A stretch of 64,000 nucleotides of DNA from CBDEUK01 sp965250225 (GCA_965250225.1 CBDFNQ010000037.1:206902-270901); one strand, 5' to 3'; shown: positions 24,988 through 34,476, numbered from the stretch's first letter. Numbers and translations are program-made. Notes: a model not told the origin generated them from the letters alone.

Positions 24988-26093
24988 CTACTTAATGTTC
25001 TCGTCTATTATGTTTTCGAATGGTCTCGGTTCGCCAATGCTATACCCCTGAGCATAGTCGACCCCAATCTCTTGTAGCATACCCTTGATGCGATTTTCAA
25101 ATTCATATCGATTGATCAATCCAGTTAAAGCATCGTGTTTTGATTGATAAGAGAGTAGCTCATCGGCTTGCTTTCGATCGGTGATATCAATTACCGCTGC
25201 CTGGATGGCCTTCTCTCCCTGCCAGTCAATTAAAGTCACGTTATTCTCAAACCAGAAAAAACTTCCGTCTTTGCGCATGCCCCTGTTTTCATAAATGCTA
25301 GGAACCTCCTTATCACCTGCCATTCGACGTATCCTATAGCCCTCGATTCGTTCTTGTTCCTCCGGTGCCCAAAATATTTCTAATATAGAATCCATTGCCG
25401 TAATTTCTTCAGGATTTGTATAACCAAATATATCTGCACAGATCTGATTAGCAAAAAGAGGCTTAAAATTTCTATGCACAAAGATCCCTTGTAGAGATCC
25501 TTCAACAATATTTCGAAATTTTTGTTCGCTCTCTACAATTGTATTTTCTGCTTGTCGTCGTTCTTTGATTTCCCCTCTTAATTCTTCATTAGTATCTTCA
25601 AGTTGTGATGTACGTTCTTTAACCCTTTGTTCAAGAGCTTGATTGAGTTGTTGTATTTTTTTTTCGCTTTCTTACGTTGTAAAATTTCGTATTCAAGTTC
25701 CTGGTTTTTTGCTCTGAGCAGTGTAGGACTGGGCAAAGCTACAGCCCGTGGTATCAGGAACCAAAATATGATTGTTGTTGCAACTGAGACTATTCTAGTT
25801 ATTGCCTTGATAAAAGCCTGAGCACCGAAATCCGGATTCCATATAGTCCAGACGCTAAAAAAATGTGATGAACCACATGCGGCAAACATTAAAATTCCAA
25901 ATGGAATGACAAACCATTTATAGGGGATGTCATCCCGTTTCACGAAAATATAAACCGAGCCGGCTGTCACGCCATAATAGGCCATACCAGTGGCAATATC
26001 GGATAGGACATGTGTATAAAGAATATCTTGTCGCCAGAGAAAGCACATGCCGTGGGGCATAAAACCATTTGAATTAAATAGTGATTCCATCAT
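24988..26093 (-). pseudogene. Decayed ethylene-receptor-like GGDEF/EAL sensor
   Basis: Starts MMESLFNSNGFMPHGMC; three membrane helices carry the ethylene-receptor-type copper motif Cys73-Gly-Ser-Ser-His77 and SDIATGMAYY. After a coiled coil (LALPSPTLLRAKNQELEYEI) the frame shifts in a run of A (near 25658-25670). The second frame has a PAS domain with ITDRKQAD, then the beginning of GGDEF (HDALTGLINRYEFENRI) joined directly to the end of an EAL domain (QEIGVDYAQGYSIGEPRPF). About 380 residues have therefore been lost. It cannot make or degrade c-di-GMP as it stands. Confidence 0.75.
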
Positions 26094-26480
26094 TAAAATT
26101 TCCAGTTTAAAGTTAATTTCACATTCTCAAATCAATATTTATAATCACGTTAGAATTTAGAAGATCGTATGGTGAATGGATAGTTTTACAGCCCTTTTCA
26201 GAAATAGCCCTAATGAGCTATTAAGTGGATAGTTAAACAAGTCAGAGACACTAAGTCTTGAGCGTTTAAAATAAGAATTCAATAGCAATCATATAGATCT
26301 GTACATACTGAAAAATACACTCAAATTCAGGGTGTTACTGGAGCAGGAGATGCGGCAGTATATTTTTATATCAGAGAGAATTCGTCAGCTTTTCAATTGT
26401 TTTGGCGATACATTCTTTATAATTAATCGATGCTTCCCATTTAAGTGACACAACCATACAAGTGTTTTCATATCAGTTGT
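26094..26480. other. Gene-free interval before bfd
   Basis: AT-rich stretch between the decayed sensor gene and the bfd promoter. I see no reading frame with protein-like sequence and no RNA structure that I can name. It probably holds the promoter of the former sensor gene at its left end. Confidence 0.5.
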
Positions 26481-26495
26481 TGATAATAATTATCA
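26481..26495. promoter_or_regulatory. Fur box upstream of bfd
   Basis: TGATAAT-A-ATTATCA is a perfect 7-1-7 Fur motif, 60 bp upstream of the bfd start codon. Repression under iron-replete conditions would be expected, so that bfd is made when stored iron must be released. Confidence 0.8.
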
Positions 26496-26554
26496 TTACG
26501 ATTACAATTATTACTTAAGTTTAGAGAACTCAGGTCGTTAATTGAATTATGTAT

Positions 26555-26740
26555 ATGTATATCTGTATCTGTAAATCCGTGACCGAAGCGGACATCAAGA
26601 AAGCCGTAGGTGGAGGTGCCAACAGCATGCATCATCTGCGAGCAGAGCTAAAATGCAGCACTCAATGTGGCAGTTGTGATGCTCTTGTTGAATCTTGCCT
26701 GGAAGATCAGTTGTCATCTTCTGACATCTCATTCGCTTAA
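26555..26740 (+). CDS. bfd: Bacterioferritin-associated ferredoxin
   Basis: 61 residues from ATG 26555 (MYICICKSVTEADIKKAV); an ATG two codons upstream is also in frame. A [2Fe-2S] BFD domain is formed by Cys4, Cys6, and a CSTQCGSC pattern. In E. coli and Pseudomonas Bfd reduces Bfr-stored Fe(III) for release. A perfect Fur box lies upstream. It is the first gene before the Fur-boxed iron-uptake run, though a separate Fur box and 121-bp gap suggest two transcription units. Confidence 0.92.
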   Translation: MYICICKSVTEADIKKAVGGGANSMHHLRAELKCSTQCGSCDALVESCLEDQLSSSDISFA

Positions 26741-26807
26741 GTTAGTTTCCACTTTACATAAATCCCCATTGCATGTTTCAATTCTATGGGGTATTTTATT
26801 TATTAAT

Positions 26808-26826
26808 CGTAATGATTCTCATTATT
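26808..26826. promoter_or_regulatory. Fur box upstream of the porin gene
   Basis: CGTAATGATTCTCATTATT matches the 19-bp Fur consensus at about 14 positions, including both TAATGAT and TCATTAT arms. It lies about 36 bp before the porin start codon, an expected repressor position for the downstream six-gene run. Confidence 0.75.
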
Positions 26827-26861
26827 ATTTAGAATCGTGCTTGTATATAAGAGGTAGGGTA

Positions 26862-28076
26862 ATGATAATAGCTTGTACAAAATTACCTATTTTGCTCGGA
26901 CTTGGTTTGCTGATGTTGTTGGGTTCAGCTCATGCTGCGACACCCAGTCAGGAAGAAATGTGGGAGATTATTCAGCAACAACAAAGCGTGATTGAAGAGT
27001 TACAACGAAAATTAGAAATGACGGAACGAAAGGTTGAAGTAACTGATAAGAAAGTTGAAGATTCCAGGGAAGAGTTAGAAGCGGCTGCTGAAGCGATTGA
27101 AGAAGCACAAACAACTGCTAATTCGGCGGCTACCTGGGCTGATAAAACCTCGGTTGGTGGTTATGGTGAATTACATTACAACAGTGTTGAAGGTGATGAT
27201 GAAGTTGATTTTCATCGACTTGTTTTGTTTTTTGGCCATGAATTCACCGATGGCATACGTTTCTTTTCTGAATTAGAACTCGAACATGCAGTAGCGGGCG
27301 AAGGAGAAAATGGAGAAATTGAACTGGAACAAGCGTGGATTGAACTGGATATTAATGATCATCACAGGTTAAGAACTGGTCTGGATATTGTTCCGGTTGG
27401 GATCATTAATTATAACCATGAACCCAATACTTTCTATGGTGTTGAACGACCGGAAGTGGAAAAGAGGATCATTCCTTCTACCTGGTCGGAAGCGGGTATA
27501 GGAGTTAATGGTGATTTTGCACCGGGCTGGAACTACGATGTTGTTTTACATTCAGGACTGCAGACCATTACCAGTATTCGTGCCGGGCGTCAGAAGGTAT
27601 CAGAAGCCAATGCTGATCATCCCGCACTAACCACACGTTTAAGATATACCGGTATTCCAGGCCTTGAAGTCGGTGGTTCTGTGCATTATCAAAGTGATAT
27701 AACGGGTGATTTAGCATCCGGCTCAAACAGTGCCAGTTTGATCGAAGGCCATGTTGACTGGAAACATTCCAGTGGTTTCGGGTTACGTGCACTGTATGCG
27801 CAGTGGGATCTGGATTCGGTTTTAGCGGCCGCAGGTGATGATGAGCAATATGGTTATTATGTTGAGCCTGCTTATCGTTTTCCGTTGTCCTTCATCAAAG
27901 GAGAGGCTGGTGTATTTATTCGATATAGTGAATGGAATTTGTCCGATGCAAGTGAGAATGATCGTTTTGAAACCGGTATGAATTACTGGCCCCATGAAAA
28001 TATTGCCTTTAAATTTGACTGGTTTGATCAAAATGCCGATAACGGATTTAATCTGGGTATGGGTTATCAGTTCTGA
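26862..28076 (+). CDS. Outer-membrane porin with N-terminal coiled coil
   Basis: 404 residues from ATG 26862, preceded by GAGGTAGGG; a longer frame upstream lacks family support. Signal peptide ends at AHA-A. Residues ~25-95 form a coiled coil (QQQQSVIEELQRKLEMTERK…) like the trimeric stalk of OprP/ShlB-type phosphate-selective porins. The rest alternates in beta-strand pattern and ends in Phe (GMGYQF), the BAM signal. Given the operon, I infer it passes iron or iron-chelates, not phosphate. It lacks a TonB box and plug, so uptake would be passive. Confidence 0.8.
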   Translation: MIIACTKLPILLGLGLLMLLGSAHAATPSQEEMWEIIQQQQSVIEELQRKLEMTERKVEVTDKKVEDSREELEAAAEAIEEAQTTANSAATWADKTSVGGYGELHYNSVEGDDEVDFHRLVLFFGHEFTDGIRFFSELELEHAVAGEGENGEIELEQAWIELDINDHHRLRTGLDIVPVGIINYNHEPNTFYGVERPEVEKRIIPSTWSEAGIGVNGDFAPGWNYDVVLHSGLQTITSIRAGRQKVSEANADHPALTTRLRYTGIPGLEVGGSVHYQSDITGDLASGSNSASLIEGHVDWKHSSGFGLRALYAQWDLDSVLAAAGDDEQYGYYVEPAYRFPLSFIKGEAGVFIRYSEWNLSDASENDRFETGMNYWPHENIAFKFDWFDQNADNGFNLGMGYQF

Positions 28077-28591
28077 TGATATATCGATGCATACTGACGT
28101 TGTGCTTGATTATTGCAAGTAATAGTACGTTTGCAACCGGTGTGTATCTTGCTCCAAATGATTTTATTGCTGATGTATTTGATAATGAACCACCAGAAGC
28201 TAAACGTCTATGGATAAAAAAAGATCTAAAACTATCTATAAGAAAGATCATGGACAGAGACCTCGGCGTATTACGTCTTCGATATTGGCAAAAAGATGAT
28301 CGTACTGCATGGATACTGGAAGAGATCGGTAAAGAAAAGCCCATTACAACAGGTATTGTAATTAGTGATGACAAGATCGAAGAATTAAGGATCTTAGTTT
28401 TCAGAGAATCCAGAGGTTGGGAAATCAGGTATCCGTTTTTTACGGATCAATTTAAACAAGCAAGATTAACAGCAGATAATCAACTCAATAAAAAGATTGA
28501 TGCTATCACAGGCGCAACCTTATCGAAGAATGCAATGGTGAAGGTTTCTCGATTGGCCTTGTATTTAACAGATTATATTCAAAATAATTAG
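28076..28591 (+). CDS. Periplasmic FMN-binding protein (covalent flavin)
   Basis: 171 residues with a signal peptide (LTLCLIIASNSTFA) and an FMN_bind domain. The flavinylation motif is Asp142-Ala-Ile-Thr-Gly-Ala-Thr148-Leu-Ser, where an ApbE-type enzyme would attach FMN to Thr148. Its ATG overlaps the porin stop by one base. It probably accepts electrons from a membrane donor and reduces a periplasmic substrate; with an Fe(III) importer downstream, ferric iron is the likely one (inference). No apbE gene is in the window. Confidence 0.82.
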   Translation: MIYRCILTLCLIIASNSTFATGVYLAPNDFIADVFDNEPPEAKRLWIKKDLKLSIRKIMDRDLGVLRLRYWQKDDRTAWILEEIGKEKPITTGIVISDDKIEELRILVFRESRGWEIRYPFFTDQFKQARLTADNQLNKKIDAITGATLSKNAMVKVSRLALYLTDYIQNN

Positions 28592-28595
28592 AGCT

Positions 28596-29339
28596 ATGCA
28601 TTTACCATTTTTTTATAACTGGCACAGTCGATTCGGAATAATAATCGCTTTTTTTGTGATTGTATTGGTCATGAGCGGTTTTGCATTGAATCACACTGAA
28701 CAGTTGAGGTTGGATGATCAGTATGTTCAATCAGAATGGTTACTAAACTGGTATAAAATTGATATTGATCGAGATCCGATAACTTTTATTGTTAACAACA
28801 AAACAGTTACACAATTAGGCCAGCGATTATATCTGGATACTGAAGAAATCAAATCTGAAGTAACACACTTAACAGGTGCCGTTAAATTAGTTGATAGTCT
28901 TATAATTTCAGTAGATCAGGAATTACTGCTATTTGATGAGAATGATAAGGCCATAGAAATTTTAGCCAGTGTCGATGGTGTCCCATCAGGGATGAAAAGA
29001 ATTGGCATAGATACAGACGGTTTATTGGTGCTGGATGCTGCACATGGATTTTACCACGTGGATTTAGAAGAAATGAAATGGCGAGAAGCAGATAAAGTCA
29101 AGGCGCAATGGTCAGAGTCCACAGAACCAACTCAAGAGTTATTGTTTAAACTCAAGCAATTATATCGTGGCAAAGGTCTTACGTCGGAGAGAGTGATTCA
29201 GGATATTCATTCCGGACGAATACTTGGATTTTGGGGTGTGGTAATTATGGATGTTATTGGATTTTTATTATTATTGTTAGCTATCAGTGGAAGCTATATG
29301 TGGTTTAAACGAACAAGAAATACAGAGTTGGAAACATGA
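28596..29339 (+). CDS. PepSY-associated transmembrane protein
   Basis: 247 residues with two membrane helices (about 12-31 and 214-235) bracketing a periplasmic region; the first helix is preceded by FYNWHSRFGI and followed by the LNHTEQL sequence of PepSY_TM proteins, and the second begins near HSGRILGFWG. Histidines at the membrane edges could bind heme. PepSY_TM proteins often occur with flavinylated proteins and carry electrons across the inner membrane. It is four bases from the FMN-binding gene and overlaps the next gene by four. Confidence 0.75.
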   Translation: MHLPFFYNWHSRFGIIIAFFVIVLVMSGFALNHTEQLRLDDQYVQSEWLLNWYKIDIDRDPITFIVNNKTVTQLGQRLYLDTEEIKSEVTHLTGAVKLVDSLIISVDQELLLFDENDKAIEILASVDGVPSGMKRIGIDTDGLLVLDAAHGFYHVDLEEMKWREADKVKAQWSESTEPTQELLFKLKQLYRGKGLTSERVIQDIHSGRILGFWGVVIMDVIGFLLLLLAISGSYMWFKRTRNTELET

Positions 29340-30352
29340 TTGTATCTCTACGTTCATTTCTTGTTGTTTTATTAATGACGATAACAAGTGCCTCATACTC
29401 AGCGGAGGTCAATGTTTATTCAGCACGTAAAGAAGCTTTAATCAAGCCACTATTAAAACAATTCACCAAAGAAACCGGCATTAAAGTCAATCTTATTACT
29501 GGACAGGCAGATGCGTTAATAAAACGTATGGAAGTGGAAGACATGAATAGTCCGGCCGATATATTGATCACAGTTGATGCCGCGCGTCTTTATCGAGCAA
29601 AAGAAAAAAAATTATTTCAGACCATTAATTCAGATTATCTCAATCAGAGAGTACCAGTGTCTTATCGAGATCCAGATGGCTATTGGTTTGGTTTATCTTT
29701 GCGATCACGGGTGATTGTTTATGCCGCTAGTCGAGTCGATCAATCTTTGTTGTCCAGTTATGAATCTCTATCCGATCCACAATGGAATAAAAAATTATGC
29801 GTACGTTCTTCCTCAAATGTGTATAACCAATCATTAGTTGCCAGTTTAATCGCGCACCATGGTGTTGATGAAACTGAAAAATGGGCAAAGGGACTTGTTA
29901 ATAATTTTGCCCGTTCGCCGAAAGGAGGTGATCGTGATCAGATCAAGGCCGTCGCTGCTGGGCAATGCGATATTGCTTTAGTCAATACGTATTATATTGG
30001 CGGGATGGTTGATTCAATCGACGCTGCTGAACGAGAGTCAGTGAGTAGGGTAAAAATATTTTGGCCGAATCAGGCAGGCCGTGGCACGCATTTAAACTTA
30101 AGCGGCATTGGTTTAACACGATCAGCGAAACATAAGACGGAGGCGATTTGCTTAATTGAGTTTTTGTTAAACGATGAATCACAATCCTGGTATGCAAAAG
30201 TGAATTATGAGTATCCGGTAGTTGCTGGAATTGCGCGTAGCGACCTGTTGACACAATGGGGTGAATTTAAGGCAGATGATATCAATATGGCACTATTAGG
30301 AAAATATAACAGTGATGCTGTTTTGTTGATGGATCGGGCTAGATGGAAATAG
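29336..30352 (+). CDS. fbpA: Fe(III) ABC transporter substrate-binding protein
   Basis: 338 residues, signal peptide (FLVVLLMTITSASYSAE) and the periplasmic-binding fold of the FbpA/FutA class: VNVYSARKEALIKPLL, TGQADALIKRM, DILITVDAARLYRAKE. The paired tyrosines Tyr219-Tyr220 in LVNTYYIGGM are the ferric-iron ligands of this family. It overlaps the PepSY gene by four bases. It would deliver bare Fe(III) to the permease encoded next. The symbol is by family; phylogeny could place it with FutA/AfuA. Confidence 0.88.
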   Translation: MIVSLRSFLVVLLMTITSASYSAEVNVYSARKEALIKPLLKQFTKETGIKVNLITGQADALIKRMEVEDMNSPADILITVDAARLYRAKEKKLFQTINSDYLNQRVPVSYRDPDGYWFGLSLRSRVIVYAASRVDQSLLSSYESLSDPQWNKKLCVRSSSNVYNQSLVASLIAHHGVDETEKWAKGLVNNFARSPKGGDRDQIKAVAAGQCDIALVNTYYIGGMVDSIDAAERESVSRVKIFWPNQAGRGTHLNLSGIGLTRSAKHKTEAICLIEFLLNDESQSWYAKVNYEYPVVAGIARSDLLTQWGEFKADDINMALLGKYNSDAVLLMDRARWK

Positions 30353-30365
30353 CCTTTACTTAAAA

Positions 30366-32057
30366 ATGTCAAACTGTGAGTCGCAAGTCTGTTCCACAAG
30401 GCCTGCAGAGTTTTTTGCAGAATTTAATCTTTGGAAATCCAGTGCATTTTTGCTGTCCCTATTACTTTCTATTCCGCTACTGACAGTTTTTTATTGCATC
30501 TTCGTGCCAAACGCAGCAGTTTGGGAACATCTATATGCGACACTGTTGAAAGATTACGTCGTCAATTCCTTACTGTTAATGTCTGGTGTAGGATGTTTGA
30601 CATTATTAGCGGGTGTTTCCAGTGCCTGGTTGGTGACGATGTGCCGATTCCCCGGCAGTCGTTTTTTCAGTTTCCTGTTGTTATTGCCGATGGCGATACC
30701 TGCTTACATTATTGCCTATACCTATACCGGTGTACTGGATATTGCAGGCCCATTACAGAATTGGATAAGGCTGAGCTTCGAATTAAGTTATGGCGACTAC
30801 TGGTTCCCAGAGGTTCGTTCGCTTTCAGGTGCGATCTTCGTCATGTCACTGGTGCTTTATCCTTATGTGTATTTATTAGCGAGAGCTTCGTTTATTGAGC
30901 AATCGATTTGTGTACTGGAAGTCTCAAGGACACTAGGTTGTGGACCTATGAGAATGTTTTTCACGGTTGCCCTGGCATTAGCACGACCGGCAATTCTTGT
31001 CGGCTTGTCACTGGTGATGATGGAAACGTTGGCTGATTATGGAACCGTACAATTTTTCGGTGTGCCCACTTTTACTACAGGTATTTTTAAAACCTGGTTT
31101 GGTCTCGATAACAGCATAGCAGCGGCACAATTATCTGCCTTCATGTTATTTTTTGTGATCGTCCTGATATATCTGGAGCAACGTTCACGAAAACAAGCAA
31201 TGTATTATCACAGCAGTTCAAGATACAGTCGAATTGAGCTGATACGTTTAAAGGGTGGTCGTGCTATAGCCGCATTCATTTTATGCAGTGGCCTGATAAT
31301 TTTTGGTTTTTTTCTACCTGTTAGTTTTTTGGTCAAATGGTCGTTAGAAACCTACAGTAATGTGATTGATGATAGTTTTATTCAATTAATCTGGAATAGT
31401 TTTTCGCTTGCTAGTTTGACAGCTGCCATCGCTTTACTCCTGGCATTATTCTTTGTCTATGGAAGGCGGCGCTATTCGGGTGTCTTATTATCACGCATTA
31501 TTCGTTTTCTGAGTCTGGGCTATGCGATGCCTGGAACCATTATTGCTGTGGGTGTCGTGTTGCCGTTTGCCTGGTTTGATAATGTGATCGATTCATGGGC
31601 AAAGGAAATGTTTGGTATTGGCACAGGTTTAATTTTTAGTGGAACTTTGTTTATTCTTCTGTTTGCTTATTTAGTCCGTTTTTTAGCAGTATCGTTAAAT
31701 ACAGTAGACGCAGCCTTGCTTAAGGTAAAGCCCGTTGTTGATGAAGCGGGAATGACCATGGGGATGAATAATATTCAGATCATCAAAGACATACACATGC
31801 CAATGATTAAAGGCAGTTTGCTAACGGCTGTTTTGTTAGTCTTTGTTGATGTATTAAAAGAACTTCCTGCTACGTTGATATTAAGGCCGTTCAATTTTAA
31901 TACACTGGCAATTAAAACGTATGAATTGGCAAATGAAGAACGACTGGCGGACGCTGCAACACCGGCTCTGGCTATTGTCCTTGCCGGCATAATTCCCGTT
32001 ATTTTATTAAGTATCTCAATCGCTAAATCCAGGCCAGGCCAACATGAATCATCTTGA
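30366..32057 (+). CDS. fbpB: Fe(III) ABC transporter permease
   Basis: 563 residues with about 12 membrane helices, two fused permease halves as in FbpB. Each half carries an EAA-type loop: SRTLGCGPMRMFFTVALALARPAI in the first and DEAGMTMGMNNIQIIKDIHMPMIKGSLLTA in the second. It forms the membrane channel for iron delivered by the binding protein. The stop lies 14 bp inside the ATPase gene, showing translational coupling. Confidence 0.9.
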   Translation: MSNCESQVCSTRPAEFFAEFNLWKSSAFLLSLLLSIPLLTVFYCIFVPNAAVWEHLYATLLKDYVVNSLLLMSGVGCLTLLAGVSSAWLVTMCRFPGSRFFSFLLLLPMAIPAYIIAYTYTGVLDIAGPLQNWIRLSFELSYGDYWFPEVRSLSGAIFVMSLVLYPYVYLLARASFIEQSICVLEVSRTLGCGPMRMFFTVALALARPAILVGLSLVMMETLADYGTVQFFGVPTFTTGIFKTWFGLDNSIAAAQLSAFMLFFVIVLIYLEQRSRKQAMYYHSSSRYSRIELIRLKGGRAIAAFILCSGLIIFGFFLPVSFLVKWSLETYSNVIDDSFIQLIWNSFSLASLTAAIALLLALFFVYGRRRYSGVLLSRIIRFLSLGYAMPGTIIAVGVVLPFAWFDNVIDSWAKEMFGIGTGLIFSGTLFILLFAYLVRFLAVSLNTVDAALLKVKPVVDEAGMTMGMNNIQIIKDIHMPMIKGSLLTAVLLVFVDVLKELPATLILRPFNFNTLAIKTYELANEERLADAATPALAIVLAGIIPVILLSISIAKSRPGQHESS

Positions 32058-33087
32058 AATAATAAATATCTCAGTTGAGTTGGGTGACAGGATCATTCTC
32101 GATGAAGTTTCTCTGGAAGTTGAAACCGGTGAGATTATCTGTTTACTTGGGCCAAGTGGTGGTGGCAAGACAACCTTACTCAGAACCATCGCTGGTTTTA
32201 TCAAGCCGATACAGGGAGAAGTCTGGATCCTTGGTGAAAAAGTTGCCGACACGAACATTAGTATAGCGGTTGAAAAAAGACAGCTGGGCATGGTGTTTCA
32301 GGACTATGCTTTGTTTCCGCATTTAAGTAGTCGGGAAAATATTGCCTTTGGTATTAAACATCTGGGAAAGTTGGATCGAGAACACCGTATCGATGAGTTA
32401 GTTCGATTGCTAGAGATGGAAGAATTTATTGATCAATATCCACATCATCTTTCGGGGGGGCAACAACAACGCGTTGCCATTGCTCGTGCTTTAGCACCGA
32501 GACCCAATATATTGTTGCTGGATGAACCTTTTTCGAATCTTGATGTGGAACTACGAGAACATCTGGCACGTGGTTTACGCGAGGTATTAAAACAAGCTGG
32601 TGTCACGGTCATTATGGTCAGTCATAATCAATTGGAAGCCTTTGCTATGGCCGATCGAATTGGCATTTTACATGAGACTAAATTATCACAGCTGGATCAG
32701 GCATTTAATCTTTATCATTGGCCGGAGAATGAATTTGTTGCTGATTTTGTTGGAGAGGGTATGTTTGTTGAAGGAACTGTCAGCAATGAATTTAGTGTTC
32801 ACACCGAGTTGGGGGTGATAGAAGGCAATGATAAGCATGGTTATGCAATTGACAAGAAGGTCAAGGTGTTGATTCGACCAGATGACATATTGCATGATGA
32901 TGATAGTGAACAGACCGCAGAGGTCATCGACAAAGTTTTTCGCGGTGCGGAATTTTTATACACATTGAGACTTGAGAATGGCGAACGGGTTTTGAGCCTG
33001 GTACCCAGCCACCATGATCATAAACTCCATGAAGCGATTGGAATTCGTCTGGAAATTGATCACCTTGTGGTGTTTGAAAATCAGTAG
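32044..33087 (+). CDS. fbpC: Fe(III) ABC transporter ATPase
   Basis: 347 residues. Walker A GPSGGGKTT, Q-loop FQDYALFPHLSSREN, signature LSGGQQQR, Walker B ILLLDEPFSNLD and switch MVSHNQLEA are complete. A C-terminal TOBE-like regulatory region follows (KVLIRPDDILHDDD). It powers the importer and is the last gene of the iron run. The next gene, gcvH, has a separate 68-bp leader. Confidence 0.93.
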   Translation: MNHLEIINISVELGDRIILDEVSLEVETGEIICLLGPSGGGKTTLLRTIAGFIKPIQGEVWILGEKVADTNISIAVEKRQLGMVFQDYALFPHLSSRENIAFGIKHLGKLDREHRIDELVRLLEMEEFIDQYPHHLSGGQQQRVAIARALAPRPNILLLDEPFSNLDVELREHLARGLREVLKQAGVTVIMVSHNQLEAFAMADRIGILHETKLSQLDQAFNLYHWPENEFVADFVGEGMFVEGTVSNEFSVHTELGVIEGNDKHGYAIDKKVKVLIRPDDILHDDDSEQTAEVIDKVFRGAEFLYTLRLENGERVLSLVPSHHDHKLHEAIGIRLEIDHLVVFENQ

Positions 33088-33155
33088 TTAAAAATTTTGA
33101 ACACAATTGTAATTAGCCTGCTACAATTTTCAGGAAAACATGAGAGGGTGAGTGC

Positions 33156-33545
33156 ATGAGCGAGATACCACAAGATTTACGATATTCCCCTACCCATACG
33201 TGGTTAGAGCGCAACAGCGAAGGATACATGCGGGTTGGTATTACGGACTATGCACAGCAGGAACTGGGCGATGTTGTCTTTGTAGAGATGCCGGAAATTG
33301 GCAGGAATTATGCCGAGGGAGAAGAATGTGGTCTGGTCGAATCGGTCAAATCGGCTTCGGATATATATTCCCCGATTGCTGGTGAGGTGATTGCGGTAAA
33401 TGATGCCGTTGTCGATGATCCGGAAAATATTAATCAGGATCCTTATGGCGATGGCTGGTTATTTCAGATCAAGCCTGGCGAAGATAATGAAAGCGCAGAA
33501 CTGGTTGATGCCAAAGAGTATGAAGAATTAATACAGGATGACTAA
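33156..33545 (+). CDS. gcvH: Glycine cleavage system H protein
   Basis: 129 residues, the standard length. The lipoyl-lysine is Lys65 in GLVESVKSASDIYSP. Strong similarity runs from YSPTHTWLE through ITDYAQQELGDVVFVEMPEIG. It carries the aminomethyl arm between P, T and L proteins. The other gcv genes are not in the window; a gcvR-like regulator is 5 kb away. It may also serve lipoate relay. Confidence 0.96.
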   Translation: MSEIPQDLRYSPTHTWLERNSEGYMRVGITDYAQQELGDVVFVEMPEIGRNYAEGEECGLVESVKSASDIYSPIAGEVIAVNDAVVDDPENINQDPYGDGWLFQIKPGEDNESAELVDAKEYEELIQDD

Positions 33546-33589
33546 GCTAAATTTATAAATCAAATAAACAAATACGGGAAAATATTATA

Positions 33590-34090
33590 ATGGCAAACAT
33601 TACACTCCACGGTAATGAAATACACACGAACGGGGAACTCCCGGAAACGGGCTCAACAGCTCCAGATTTCAATCTGGTGACTGCCAAGCTTGAGGATGTA
33701 AGCCTGGAGACTTATTCTGGTAAGAAAAAATTACTAAATATTGTCCCTAGCCTGGATACGCCGACCTGTGCCTTGTCAACAAAAAAGTTTAATGATGCGG
33801 CGGCAGACAACCCTGATCTGGTGATTTTAATTATCTCTGCTGATCTACCCTTTGCGATGTCACGTTTTTGCGCGGCGGAAGGCGTGGAGAATGTTATATC
33901 ATTATCGATGATGCGTTCACGCAATTTTGCCAAGGATTACGGTGTGTTGATTGAAGATGGACCTCTGGCAGGTATAACGGCACGTGCTGTGTTGGTGTTG
34001 GATGAGAACAATCAGATCATCCATTCTCAACTGGTGTCTGAAATTGCTGATGAACCAGATTATGAGGCAGCATTGGCTTCACTGCGTTAA
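33590..34090 (+). CDS. tpx: Thiol peroxidase Tpx
   Basis: 166 residues, atypical 2-Cys peroxiredoxin. Peroxidatic Cys60 lies in SLDTPTCALSTKKF and the resolving Cys94 in MSRFCAAEGVENV. The conserved GSTAPDFNLV start region is present. It reduces H2O2 and alkyl hydroperoxides using thioredoxin. It stands between gcvH and dgkA on the same strand with short gaps, so cotranscription is possible. Confidence 0.95.
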   Translation: MANITLHGNEIHTNGELPETGSTAPDFNLVTAKLEDVSLETYSGKKKLLNIVPSLDTPTCALSTKKFNDAAADNPDLVILIISADLPFAMSRFCAAEGVENVISLSMMRSRNFAKDYGVLIEDGPLAGITARAVLVLDENNQIIHSQLVSEIADEPDYEAALASLR

Positions 34091-34113
34091 TTTTTTTTTA
34101 AGCTAAATTTATT

Positions 34114-34476
34114 ATGGCAACACAAGGGACTAAAGGCCTGAAGCGGATTCTTAAGGCTTTCTCTTTTTCTGTTAAAGGTTTAAAAGCCAGTTATAAAAAT
34201 GAAGCGGCGTTTCGTCAGGAATTATTTCTATCCATCATTTTGATCCCGCTTGCGTTGTGGTTAGGTGAAACCGGTGTGGAGAAAGCAGTTTTAATCTCGG
34301 TTGTGTTACTGGTTTTGATCGTTGAGTTATTCAATACTGGAATCGAGGCAATTGTTGATCGGATAGGAAAAGAACATCATGTGTTGTCCGGTATGGCCAA
34401 GGATGTTGGTTCTGCAGCAGTGCTCATCGCTTTGATCAATGTGTGTGTGGTCTGGATATTGGTTCTGTTTTTTTAA
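34114..34476 (+). CDS. dgkA: Diacylglycerol kinase
   Basis: 120-residue trimeric membrane enzyme with an amphipathic N-terminus and three membrane helices. Family hallmarks: SVKGLKASYKNEAAFRQE, VVLLVLIVELFNTGIEAIVDRIG (active-site Glu and Asn) and KDVGSAAVLIAL. It phosphorylates diacylglycerol released by osmoregulated glucan synthesis. It is convergent with glk, 17 bp apart. Confidence 0.95.
   Translation: MATQGTKGLKRILKAFSFSVKGLKASYKNEAAFRQELFLSIILIPLALWLGETGVEKAVLISVVLLVLIVELFNTGIEAIVDRIGKEHHVLSGMAKDVGSAAVLIALINVCVVWILVLFF

Noticed and set aside
26862..28076. Phosphate-selective porin assignment
   Set aside because: The fold is of that type, but Fur boxes and iron-transport neighbours argue for an iron role and no Pho box is seen.
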